A DNA stretch of 7,556 nucleotides from Chitinophagaceae bacterium (GCA_025351145.1 JANXWM010000081.1:1-7556), one strand, 5' to 3'. Shown: positions 1 through 5,850, numbered from the stretch's first letter. Numbers and translations are program-made. Notes: generated by a model not told the origin, from the sequence alone.

Positions 1-122
1 TGGTTACCCAAAAGAAAATATTTACCCCGCTGGATTTAAAGGCGTACCAGGAAAAGCAAAGAACTGCCAAAATAGCTTTCTATGAACGTAAACTCATTGA
101 ACTAAAAGCTGCCGCTGCTTAG
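1..122 (+). CDS. 3' end of an unrecognised gene (partial)
   Basis: An open frame enters from the left edge (first whole codon at position 3) and ends at TAG 120-122, giving 39 residues. The tail is rich in Lys, Gln and Glu, looks helical, and ends in a run of alanines (ELKAAAA). Codon choice looks like real coding sequence, with mixed third positions and no rare-codon clusters. I do not recognise the family from so short a C-terminus. It is the last gene before the A+T-rich restriction-modification cassette and so marks the left chromosomal flank. It could be a chance open frame, since 39 codons is weak evidence. Confidence 0.5.
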   Translation, partial: VTQKKIFTPLDLKAYQEKQRTAKIAFYERKLIELKAAAA

Positions 123-318
123 GAGTTGTATAGAAGCGTAAATTGAGCGTTGGAATAGTAAAATGGGGAAGCCAGAGGTTTTTAAATAATAGTCACCGGC
201 GGGACGCTGGCTAATGGGAGGAGAAAGGCTTTTATCTTAAGCCCTAAGTTGCCCTTAAGAAACCCTGCCCTATTAACAATACGATGCTAAGAAATGTTAA
301 TAAATTTAATACAAATAA
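123..318. other. intergenic region with small inverted repeats
   Basis: No credible gene is seen here. TCTTAAG at 235-241 pairs with CTTAAGA at 254-260 (7-base stem, 12-base loop), and GGCTT 227-231 can instead pair with AAGCC 239-243, so the two hairpins are mutually exclusive. No T-run follows, so this is not a convincing terminator for the upstream gene. AGCCAG 170-175 and CTGGCT 207-212 form a further 6-base inverted pair. The left end of the restriction-modification cassette should lie somewhere in this gap, but I see no direct repeat or attachment core marking it. Confidence 0.35.
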
Positions 319-350
319 TTTGTCGTATTTGAGAAATATTTGCATATTTG
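319..350 (+). promoter_or_regulatory. candidate Bacteroidota promoter with TATTTG motifs
   Basis: TTTG at 319-322 is followed 20 bases later by CATATTTG at 343-350. This resembles the Bacteroidota -33/-7 pattern (TTTG, about 19 bases, TAnnTTTG) with one mismatch in the defined positions. Transcription would start near 357, about 20 bases before the ATG at 376. TATTTG occurs three times in direct orientation (326-331, 337-342, 345-350) and once inverted as CAAATA (312-317). The inverted copy belongs to the 11-base palindrome CAAATAATTTG at 312-322. The motifs overlap the promoter and could be operator half-sites, but A+T-rich DNA produces such motifs easily. Confidence 0.4.
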
Positions 351-375
351 ATAATTATAATCAATAAATGAAGTC

Positions 376-678
376 ATGAACGATACCGACTGGAATGAAA
401 AAGCTAAGCGGTTACTAAAGTCTGAGTTAATTCGAAGAGGAGTAACTTCTGAGGATTTAGTAAGGTTATTGGATAATATTGGAGTTGAAGAAACAAAGGC
501 AAGTATCGATAGCAAAATAAGCCGTGGTACGTTTAGTGCTGCATTTTTGATTCAATGCCTAAATGCTATAGGATGTAAAACGTTTATTCCGGAAGTTGAT
601 TCAGAAATGATTTTATCAGAACCCGTTGTTTTATACAAGACAAAAAGTAATAAAACTAAAACCAAAAGACATGCGTGA
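376..678 (+). CDS. DUF6471-like small helical protein
   Basis: A 100-residue protein. Residues about 5-70 match my recollection of the DUF6471 domain: W-N-E-K-A-K near the start, SELIRRGVTSEDL, GVEET, then SKISRGTFSAAFLIQCLNAIG. The mix of short helices with a KISRG turn resembles a helix-turn-helix repressor fold, so DNA binding is plausible but not shown. The last 20 or so residues are a basic tail rich in Lys and Thr. The gene overlaps the start of the cytosine methyltransferase by 8 bases (ATG 671 against TGA 676-678), which suggests one transcript and translational coupling. It sits where controller (C) proteins sit in some type II systems. No good Shine-Dalgarno precedes the ATG at 376, as is usual in Bacteroidota. 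Its role as a regulator is inference. Confidence 0.75.
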   Translation: MNDTDWNEKAKRLLKSELIRRGVTSEDLVRLLDNIGVEETKASIDSKISRGTFSAAFLIQCLNAIGCKTFIPEVDSEMILSEPVVLYKTKSNKTKTKRHA

Positions 679-1981
679 AGTTAGGTTTATTGATTTGTTT
701 GCTGGCATAGGCGGCTTACGTTTGGGCTTTGAAGAAGCATTTAAAACTACAGGATTAATTCCTAAATGTGTAATGACTTCTGAGATTAAACCTTTTGCAT
801 TAAAAGTGCTTAAGCATAATTTCTCACATGATTATTTTGCAGGTGATATTACTAAAGTGGCTAATAATGATATCCCTGATTTTGATTTTCTTTTAGGTGG
901 GTTTCCATGTCAACCTTTTAGCGCAGGCGGCAAACGCCTTGGTTTTGTTGATACACGGGGTACATTATTTTTTGAAATTGAAAGGATAATTGCCGATAAA
1001 AAACCTTATGGTTTCATTCTTGAAAATGTTGAAGGCCTTGTAAAACATGATTTAGAAAACAAGAAGGATGAAATTGGTAAAACACTAAAAACAATTATAG
1101 AAAAACTCACTATGCTCGGGTATGAGGTAACTTGGAAAGTTTTAAATGCTGCTGATTTTGGTTTGCCACAAGCCCGGAAAAGGGTTTTTATAGTAGGTGC
1201 AAGAAATGAAAAAATATCTTTAGATGGATTTGAACCTAAGAGAAAAAAAATTAAGGGTATAATAGAGAAAGGGTTGCCAACAATGGATACAAAGTTTTCA
1301 AAACTTTTATTGGCACATCTTTCAATAGAAGATTTATATGGAAAATCAATAAAAGATAAAAGAGGTGGAAATGATAATATACATAGCTGGGATATCGAAT
1401 TAAAAGGCCCTGTTTCAAAAGAACAGGCAATAATATTAAATAAATTGTTTAAAGAAAGGCGAAAAAAACATTGGGCTGCGGAGATTGGTATTAAATGGAT
1501 GGATGGAATGACACTTACGCTAGAACAAATAAGTACTTTTCACGGTTCGCCGAATTTGAAAGAGATGCTTGATGATTTAGTTAAAAAAGGATATTTGAAA
1601 TTTGAGCATCCTAAGAGTTTAATTACAGAACAAGCCCTTTTAGGAACGAAAACATACAGGGCAGAGAATAAATCTTTAAAGCCCGGCTATAATATTGTTT
1701 CAGGTAAATTGAGTTTTGAAATCAATAAAATTCTTAACCCTAATGGTATTGCCCCAACTCTTGTAGCTACAGACATGGCAAGGTTAGTTGTGCCGGATGG
1801 CAATGGTATCAGAAGAATGACATTAAGGGAAGGGCTTAGATTATTTGGATACCCCGAATGGTTTGAAATGCCAGTTACAATTGACGAAGGTTTTGATTTA
1901 CTTGGTAATACTGTTGCAGTAAAAGTTGTTTCAGCTGTTTCTGAAAGGTTAGCAGAAGTATATGAGCCTGCTATGGTATAA
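671..1981 (+). CDS. type II DNA (cytosine-5) methyltransferase
   Basis: This protein transfers a methyl group from S-adenosylmethionine to carbon 5 of cytosine. Starting at ATG 671 it has 436 residues, and the m5C motifs occur in order. Motif I is FIDLFAGIGG (6-15, AdoMet binding). Motif IV is GGFPCQPFS (76-84) with catalytic Cys80. Motif VI is ENV (118-120), VIII is QARKR (167-171), IX is around RRMTLREGLRLFGYP (381-395), and X is GNTVAV (412-417). The region from about 205 to 370 should be the target-recognition domain. The frame is open back to an ATG at 626, but motif I normally lies within about 10 residues of the N-terminus, so 671 is preferred. The gene overlaps the upstream DUF6471-like gene by 8 bases and the convergent endonuclease gene by 11. 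The partner endonuclease suggests GGNNCC specificity (inference). All catalytic motifs look intact. Confidence 0.95.
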   Translation: MREVRFIDLFAGIGGLRLGFEEAFKTTGLIPKCVMTSEIKPFALKVLKHNFSHDYFAGDITKVANNDIPDFDFLLGGFPCQPFSAGGKRLGFVDTRGTLFFEIERIIADKKPYGFILENVEGLVKHDLENKKDEIGKTLKTIIEKLTMLGYEVTWKVLNAADFGLPQARKRVFIVGARNEKISLDGFEPKRKKIKGIIEKGLPTMDTKFSKLLLAHLSIEDLYGKSIKDKRGGNDNIHSWDIELKGPVSKEQAIILNKLFKERRKKHWAAEIGIKWMDGMTLTLEQISTFHGSPNLKEMLDDLVKKGYLKFEHPKSLITEQALLGTKTYRAENKSLKPGYNIVSGKLSFEINKILNPNGIAPTLVATDMARLVVPDGNGIRRMTLREGLRLFGYPEWFEMPVTIDEGFDLLGNTVAVKVVSAVSERLAEVYEPAMV

Positions 1982-2663
1982 CTAAAGTTATTCCTGAATG
2001 TTGATTGTAGTTACTAAGCACATTATTAAGCCAATGAGCATTTTGGAAATGAGTTTGTGGATTTTGATACCTTGTATTGTTAATTGCTTTTAAAAATAAT
2101 TCCTTGGAGCCAAATGCTTTAAATTTACCCCTACTTGAATACCAAACTATTGGTCGTATATTATAAATAACATTTTTTTTAACTTGAACTTTTAAAGGCC
2201 ATTTCTTACTTGATCCAGATATCTCCCAAATCTTTTTCAACCATATTTGTCTAATAAAAATATTAGACCTTTGCATTTCGTAACCCAGAATTAAGTAGTC
2301 GGAATCAATCCTATATGATTCAGTCTCAATTGAGCTACAATAGGAATCAAAATTGGCAATATCAAAATTTGGACTTTTTTTAAAGTCAAATGTCTTTATT
2401 TCAAGTAGCCCACTTTTGCTGGACGGTGTATCTAAATAAATGTCAGGGAATTTTTGAGTATTAGTATTTAAAACAAAATGTACGCCCTCTTTAGTTAACC
2501 ATGCCCTGAGCCAGTCTTGTATAACATTTCCTATTATATCTTTAGTCTCAATTTTTATCGAAAAATTGTTTAAATCAAAACTGATTGTCCCCTGTTTTCC
2601 AACAAGTTGATCAGTATTAACTAATTTGTTGTAAAGTTGTTGTGCAGTTAGTTTGGTTGCCAT
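1971..2663 (-). CDS. type II restriction endonuclease, NgoBV/NlaIV-like
   Basis: This is the presumed restriction partner of the adjacent methyltransferase. From the ATG at 2663 it has 230 residues. A PD-(D/E)xK nuclease core is visible: Pro73-Asp74 in KFPDIYL, then Glu88-Ile-Lys90 in LLEIKTF. Other conserved-looking stretches are KLTAQQLYNKLV near the N-terminus, GNVIQDWLRAWL (45-56), FDIANFDSYC (100-109), IWLKKIWEISG (140-150) and IYNIRP (166-171). I recall this pattern from the NgoBV family, whose members cut GGNNCC; that match is from memory, not a search. The frame extends to an ATG at 2708, but MATKLTAQQL is the more natural start. It runs convergent to the methyltransferase (11-base overlap) and divergent from vsr. 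No truncation or frameshift is apparent. Confidence 0.82.
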   Translation of the reverse strand: MATKLTAQQLYNKLVNTDQLVGKQGTISFDLNNFSIKIETKDIIGNVIQDWLRAWLTKEGVHFVLNTNTQKFPDIYLDTPSSKSGLLEIKTFDFKKSPNFDIANFDSYCSSIETESYRIDSDYLILGYEMQRSNIFIRQIWLKKIWEISGSSKKWPLKVQVKKNVIYNIRPIVWYSSRGKFKAFGSKELFLKAINNTRYQNPQTHFQNAHWLNNVLSNYNQHSGITLVIP

Positions 2664-2709
2664 AATTGCTGTTATATGTCCGTGTAAACTAAGCAAAAAA
2701 AATTGCATT

Positions 2710-3168
2710 GTGAATAAGAAGATTAAAGTACTAAAGTTTAAAAAAGAACTTGGTTTTCAAACGACTGCTGAACGGTCTGCGTTGATGAGCAAGATTCGAA
2801 GTACAGAAACTAAACCTGAACAATTATTGAAAAAAGAGCTATGGAAAGCAGGGGTGAGGTATAGGATAAATGTGAAAGCATTGCCGGGCAGTCCTGATAT
2901 TGTTGTAAGAAAAAAAATGCTTGTTGTTTTTGCAGACGGCGAGTTTTGGCATGGCTATAATTGGGATATTAAAAAGAAGAAAATTAAAACAAATCGAAAA
3001 TTCTGGATCCCCAAGATTGAAAGAAATATGCAAAGGGATATAGAAAATACAAAAGCTTTAAAAAAACTTGGCTTTAAGGTTTTAAGATTTTGGGAGCATG
3101 AAATAAAAAAGGATACTGAAAAGTGTGTAAAAAAGATAATGTCTGCAATAAATAAGCAAATGGTATAA
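2710..3168 (+). CDS. vsr: Vsr-like very short patch repair endonuclease
   Basis: Vsr nicks 5' of the T in T:G mismatches that arise when methylated cytosine deaminates, and it commonly accompanies m5C methyltransferases. From a GTG at 2710 the protein has 152 residues. The family pattern is clear: RSALMSKIRSTETKPE (22-37), RYRINVKALPGSPDIV (50-65) with Asp63 at the position of catalytic Asp51 of E. coli Vsr, DGEFWHG (76-82), FWIPKIERNMQRD (98-110), and LRFWEHEI (125-132). The zinc ligands of the E. coli enzyme are replaced (Cys66 to Glu78, His71 to Tyr83, Cys73 to Trp85, Cys117 to His130). The frame is open back to an ATG at 2653, which would overlap the start of the divergent endonuclease gene. 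GTG 2710 leaves 46 bases between the two starts. An internal ATG (residue 26) would remove part of the family's N-terminal region. Confidence 0.9.
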   Translation: MNKKIKVLKFKKELGFQTTAERSALMSKIRSTETKPEQLLKKELWKAGVRYRINVKALPGSPDIVVRKKMLVVFADGEFWHGYNWDIKKKKIKTNRKFWIPKIERNMQRDIENTKALKKLGFKVLRFWEHEIKKDTEKCVKKIMSAINKQMV

Positions 3169-3309
3169 ATATCGAAATTTCGTTGTTGGCTGATATGGAA
3201 ACCAACTTAACTTTAGGTGACACACAAGGAGTTTACTAACGAATGTACGAATAAAACTTTCGCAAACTGAGCTAAGGCCACCCGCTACATTAAAAGCTCA
3301 ATTCATGGT
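3169..3309. other. intergenic region after vsr
   Basis: No gene is seen. A perfect 10-base palindrome, CGAAATTTCG, lies at 3173-3182, five bases past the vsr stop. GTTGG 3185-3189 can pair with CCAAC 3202-3206. Neither has the T-run of an intrinsic terminator, so the end of the vsr transcript is unclear. The right junction of the cassette should lie between here and the hydrolase gene, and base composition starts to rise in G+C around 3250-3340. No direct repeat matching the left gap was found by eye. Confidence 0.35.
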
Positions 3310-3354
3310 CCAACCGTACAAAAGTGCGACGCAAGAGGCGATGCTATGAAATAC
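3310..3354 (+). repeat. dispersed intergenic repeat, copy A
   Basis: A 45-base stretch that aligns without gaps to 5806-5850 with 35 of 45 identical positions. Its first 26 bases match the reverse complement of 5595-5620 at 22 of 26 positions. Shared cores are GTACAA, GTGCGACGCAAG (with copy B) and AGGCGATGC (with copy C). It begins 32 bases beyond the stop codon of the minus-strand hydrolase gene, so it would be transcribed as antisense into that gene's 3' untranslated region. Copies of this kind are likely scattered through the genome, but only these three are visible here. Confidence 0.65.
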
Positions 3355-3385
3355 TTCTGCCTGGCTACAAAAAATATGGAACTAT

Positions 3386-4951
3386 TTACTTGGGAATCAC
3401 CCAGCCTTTATTGGTTTTAATAAGCTGCACAGTGTTGCTTAGTGGGCTTTCATTGTTCTCCCTGTCTACACAACTGATGGCGATATAACATCCGCTCCAG
3501 TTAGCTGGTATTTGCGATTGCGGAATATTAAACTGGAAGTTTTTCTGGCCCTGTGCTGCAATAAGCATGGTTGGGTTTTTGCCAAGCGTTGAATAATCGC
3601 CGGAGATATATACCACGAACGTTTTTATTTCTTCAGTTTCGAGTGAGTCGCTTGTTTTGGCGTAAAAATTAAACAACCTGATGGGATTGTTTTTATTGCT
3701 TTCTGTAAAATTAATAATGGCCGGTGTGTGCGGTGCATTAACATCAACCCAGGGCATGGGCGGTATTAATGCGGGTGTGCTGTAGTAATTGTTTTTTAAA
3801 CTGTCGGCCCAGCCATTGGGGTTATGCAGCAGGTTGGTGCAACTGAAATAAATACTGCCCTGTATATTTTGATCCTGCCTCAGCAGTTTTATTTCGTTGG
3901 GTAATTCGTTGGGGTTGCGCCACGCAGGTGTTGGGTTTTCTATGGTTCTGTAAATACCATGACCAATATAAATATGCTTACCGTAACTGTGGCTGCTCCA
4001 CCATGCAAGCAGGGTGGTATAATCACAGAGATGGTGGCCAATTTCCCAATAGAGTTGCGGGGCTACATAATCTATCCAGCCCTTTTCGAGCCAGAGTAAA
4101 ATATCGGCATAGAGATCATCGTAATTGGTTTGTCCGGCTTTGGTATCGCTGCCATTAGGGTCCTGGCTTTTGTTGCGCCAAACACCAAACGGACTGATGC
4201 CGAATTTGATAAGCGGCTTTGTATCGAGAATGGCATCATGTATCATTTTAATCACACTATCGCAGTTGCTGCGGCGCCAATCATCTTTATCTAAGCCATT
4301 GCCATATTTGCGAAACGCAGCAGCATCGGGAAACTCTTTGCCGGCAATACGATAGGGATAAAAATAATCGTCCATGTGTATGGCATCGATATCGTAACGG
4401 GTTACAATATCTTTTACAATGCGTGTTACGTATTGCATTACTTCGGGCAGACCGGGGTTAAAATATTTCTTGTTGCCATAAGTAAGAAACCAGTCTTTAT
4501 GTGTGCGGGTAATATGCGTTGGCGAAACCGAAGAATTGTATGGATCGAACACAGCACGGTATGGATTTAACCATGCATGAAATTCCATATTGCGCTTGTG
4601 CGCCTCTTCAATCATGAATTGTAATGGATCGTAATAAGGAACCGGCGGCAGGCCCTGCACACCATTTAAATATTCACTCCAGGGTTCGTACTGTGAAGGA
4701 TAGAAAGCATCTGCAGCAGGGCGTACCTGCACAATAACTGCATTAATGTTGAGCTTCTGTAAACTATCGAGCAGGTAAATAAATTCGGCTTTTTGAGTGT
4801 AAACAGGAAGCCCCTTTTTTGAGGGCCAGTCTATGTTTACCACGGTGGCGATCCATGCTGCCCGGAATTCGTATTTAGGCTGTGCGTGTAAAGCTGACTG
4901 CCGCAAACAAAACAAAAAAATAAAACAAATTAATAGAACCCATTGCTTCAT
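3386..4951 (-). CDS. secreted GHL10-family glycosyl hydrolase (DigH/YngK-like)
   Basis: A 521-residue protein with a type I signal peptide: a basic start (MKQW), a hydrophobic core to about residue 16, and a likely cut after SALHA (residue 23). No lipobox is seen, so it should be periplasmic or secreted rather than a lipoprotein. Residues about 27-395 match the glycosyl-hydrolase-like 10 family (Pfam PF02638): EFRAAWIATVVNIDWPS (28-44), AVIVQVRPAADAFYPS (71-86), FHAWLNPYR (124-132), IDAIHMDDYFYPY (188-200), KFGISPFGVWRN (249-260) and DYVAPQLYW (294-302). The TIM-barrel acidic residues, such as Asp194-Asp195, are kept. Residues about 405-515 look like a beta-sandwich, perhaps Fn3-like. The family includes E. 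coli DigH (YddW), which cuts peptidoglycan glycans lacking stem peptides, so a wall-remodelling role is plausible. The gene lies 27 bases downstream of the MarR gene on the same strand. Confidence 0.93.
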   Translation of the reverse strand: MKQWVLLICFIFLFCLRQSALHAQPKYEFRAAWIATVVNIDWPSKKGLPVYTQKAEFIYLLDSLQKLNINAVIVQVRPAADAFYPSQYEPWSEYLNGVQGLPPVPYYDPLQFMIEEAHKRNMEFHAWLNPYRAVFDPYNSSVSPTHITRTHKDWFLTYGNKKYFNPGLPEVMQYVTRIVKDIVTRYDIDAIHMDDYFYPYRIAGKEFPDAAAFRKYGNGLDKDDWRRSNCDSVIKMIHDAILDTKPLIKFGISPFGVWRNKSQDPNGSDTKAGQTNYDDLYADILLWLEKGWIDYVAPQLYWEIGHHLCDYTTLLAWWSSHSYGKHIYIGHGIYRTIENPTPAWRNPNELPNEIKLLRQDQNIQGSIYFSCTNLLHNPNGWADSLKNNYYSTPALIPPMPWVDVNAPHTPAIINFTESNKNNPIRLFNFYAKTSDSLETEEIKTFVVYISGDYSTLGKNPTMLIAAQGQKNFQFNIPQSQIPANWSGCYIAISCVDRENNESPLSNTVQLIKTNKGWVIPK

Positions 4952-4978
4952 GCAGCGAAGATAAGGCGGTTGAATTTT

Positions 4979-5428
4979 TTAACCGTTGCGCAGTTTATCG
5001 AGTAAATGATTTAACGTTTTTGCTTCGTCTTCCGATAAGGAGCCTATGATATTATCAAGCTCTGCATTCCTGCCATCAAGCTGTTCTAATATGTGTGCGC
5101 CTTTCTCTGTAATGGTAATATCTACAAGCCTTTTATCGGCAGCGTTTGTTTTTTTTATTACGAGTTCTTTTATCAGCATACGGTCTACAACACGGCTGGT
5201 ATCACTCATGCGGTCGAGCATACGGTCCCTTATCTGCATGGTGCTTAAAGGTTCGCTGCTGCCACGGAGAATGCGCAGGATATTATACTGCTGTGCTGTT
5301 ATTTTTTCGGTAACCAGGAAGCTTTTAATTTTTTCTTTGAGCCAGTCGTGCGAAAACAACAGGTTTACCATTGCTTTATTGTGCTCGTTGCGAAAAGTTT
5401 GTTGATCTACCGCAGATTTAATACCCAT
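4979..5428 (-). CDS. MarR-family transcriptional regulator
   Basis: A 149-residue winged helix-turn-helix protein. N-terminal dimerisation helices (about 1-40) are followed by the DNA-binding domain. ITAQQYNILRIL (43-54) is helix 2, PLSTMQIRDRM (60-70) is helix 3, and SDTSRVVDRMLIKEL (75-89) is the recognition helix. The wing is NAADKRLVDITITEKG (95-110) and carries the Asp98-Lys-Arg100 signature typical of MarR. C-terminal helices to residue 149 complete the dimer interface. Length is usual for the family. The ligand cannot be read from sequence. It is followed by the GHL10 hydrolase gene, so the two may form an operon. MarR regulators often repress their own promoter; an imperfect palindrome centred on GTTAAC lies at 5441-5454, 13 bases before the start codon, and is a weak operator candidate. 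Confidence 0.93.
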   Translation of the reverse strand: MGIKSAVDQQTFRNEHNKAMVNLLFSHDWLKEKIKSFLVTEKITAQQYNILRILRGSSEPLSTMQIRDRMLDRMSDTSRVVDRMLIKELVIKKTNAADKRLVDITITEKGAHILEQLDGRNAELDNIIGSLSEDEAKTLNHLLDKLRNG

Positions 5429-5594
5429 CGTAGAAGTTTTACATGGTTAACAGTCAGGTGAGAATTTAAAAACCCCTGCTATAAAACAGGTTATGTATAA
5501 ATAGCAATTAAAATGCCACGGGCCTTATTTGCAGAATATTTATTTGCCCCGGTATTTTTTATTGGCCAAACAGTATTGCAACTATTAAGCTTTA
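5429..5594. other. intergenic region upstream of the MarR gene
   Basis: No gene is supported. This stretch should hold the promoter of the MarR-hydrolase pair on the minus strand, but I see no clear Bacteroidota -7 element in that orientation. ACATGGTTAACAGT at 5441-5454 is an imperfect palindrome around GTTAAC. CCTG 5475-5478 and CAGG 5487-5490 form a short 4-base stem. The DNA is A+T-rich and leads directly into repeat copy B. Confidence 0.4.
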
Positions 5595-5620
5595 CTTGCG
5601 TCGCACCCTTGTACGTTCGG
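5595..5620 (-). repeat. dispersed intergenic repeat, copy B (inverted)
   Basis: Read on the minus strand, this 26-base stretch matches the start of copy A at 22 of 26 positions, including an exact GTGCGACGCAAG. Past this point (below 5595) similarity to copies A and C is lost, so it is a shortened copy. It faces copy C head to head across the large palindromic element, which raises the possibility that all three parts form one composite element. Confidence 0.6.
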
Positions 5621-5655
5621 ATCAATATGGAACATGCGAAGAAACCGAAGCGCAG

Positions 5656-5746
5656 GCTTTGGCTAAAGCCAGTACATGAAAAAATTATTAACCCAAGGCT
5701 TAAGCCTTGGGTTAATAACGAAAACAGAAAGGGCTTTAGCCAAAGC
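5656..5746. repeat. nested palindromic element (REP/MITE-like)
   Basis: Two layers of inverted repeat are seen directly. The outer arms are perfect 15-base inverted copies: GCTTTGGCTAAAGCC at 5656-5670 and its complement at 5732-5746. Inside, 5685-5718 is a perfect 34-base palindrome (17-base half beginning TTATTAACCC, centre CTTAAG). The spacers between arm and core are 14 and 13 bases. As RNA or single-stranded DNA this would fold into a long stem with symmetric internal loops. Such structures are typical of REP/BIME-type repeats mobilised by REP-associated transposases, or of short non-autonomous elements. No transposase is present in the window and no flanking target-site duplication was seen. 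Confidence 0.85.
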
Positions 5747-5805
5747 TGGCCCGCAATAAAAGATAATTGAAAAATAAAGCCTGTTGCACAATGCCCAACA
5801 TCGCT

Positions 5806-5850
5806 CCAAATGTACAAGTGAGTGACACAACAGGCGATGCCATAAAATAC
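5806..5850 (+). repeat. dispersed intergenic repeat, copy C
   Basis: This 45-base stretch is identical to copy A at 35 of 45 positions with no gaps. The best-conserved part is AGGCGATGC, followed after a few changes by AAATAC. It ends exactly where the terminator hairpin of the minus-strand peptidase gene begins (5851). Like copy A, it sits just past the 3' end of a minus-strand gene and in the same orientation relative to it. Confidence 0.65.

Noticed and set aside
626..670. ATG at 626 as methyltransferase start
   Set aside because: It would add 15 residues before the usual N-terminus and lies inside the upstream gene; motif I is correctly placed from ATG 671.
2664..2708. ATG at 2708 as endonuclease start
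   Set aside because: The extra 15 residues look unlike the family start, and the KLTAQQL region begins naturally at ATG 2663.
3195..3239. 14-codon open frame after vsr
   Set aside because: Too short, with no ribosome binding site and no supporting context.
3928..4570. Plus-strand open frames inside the hydrolase gene
   Set aside because: They are shadows of the well-supported minus-strand coding sequence.
5656..5746. CRISPR array or tRNA in the repeat-rich gap
   Set aside because: The repeats are inverted rather than regularly spaced direct repeats, and no cloverleaf is formed.
5513..5770. Open frame of 85 codons on the plus strand in the same repeat block
   Set aside because: It also spans copy B and the palindrome and has no recognisable domain.
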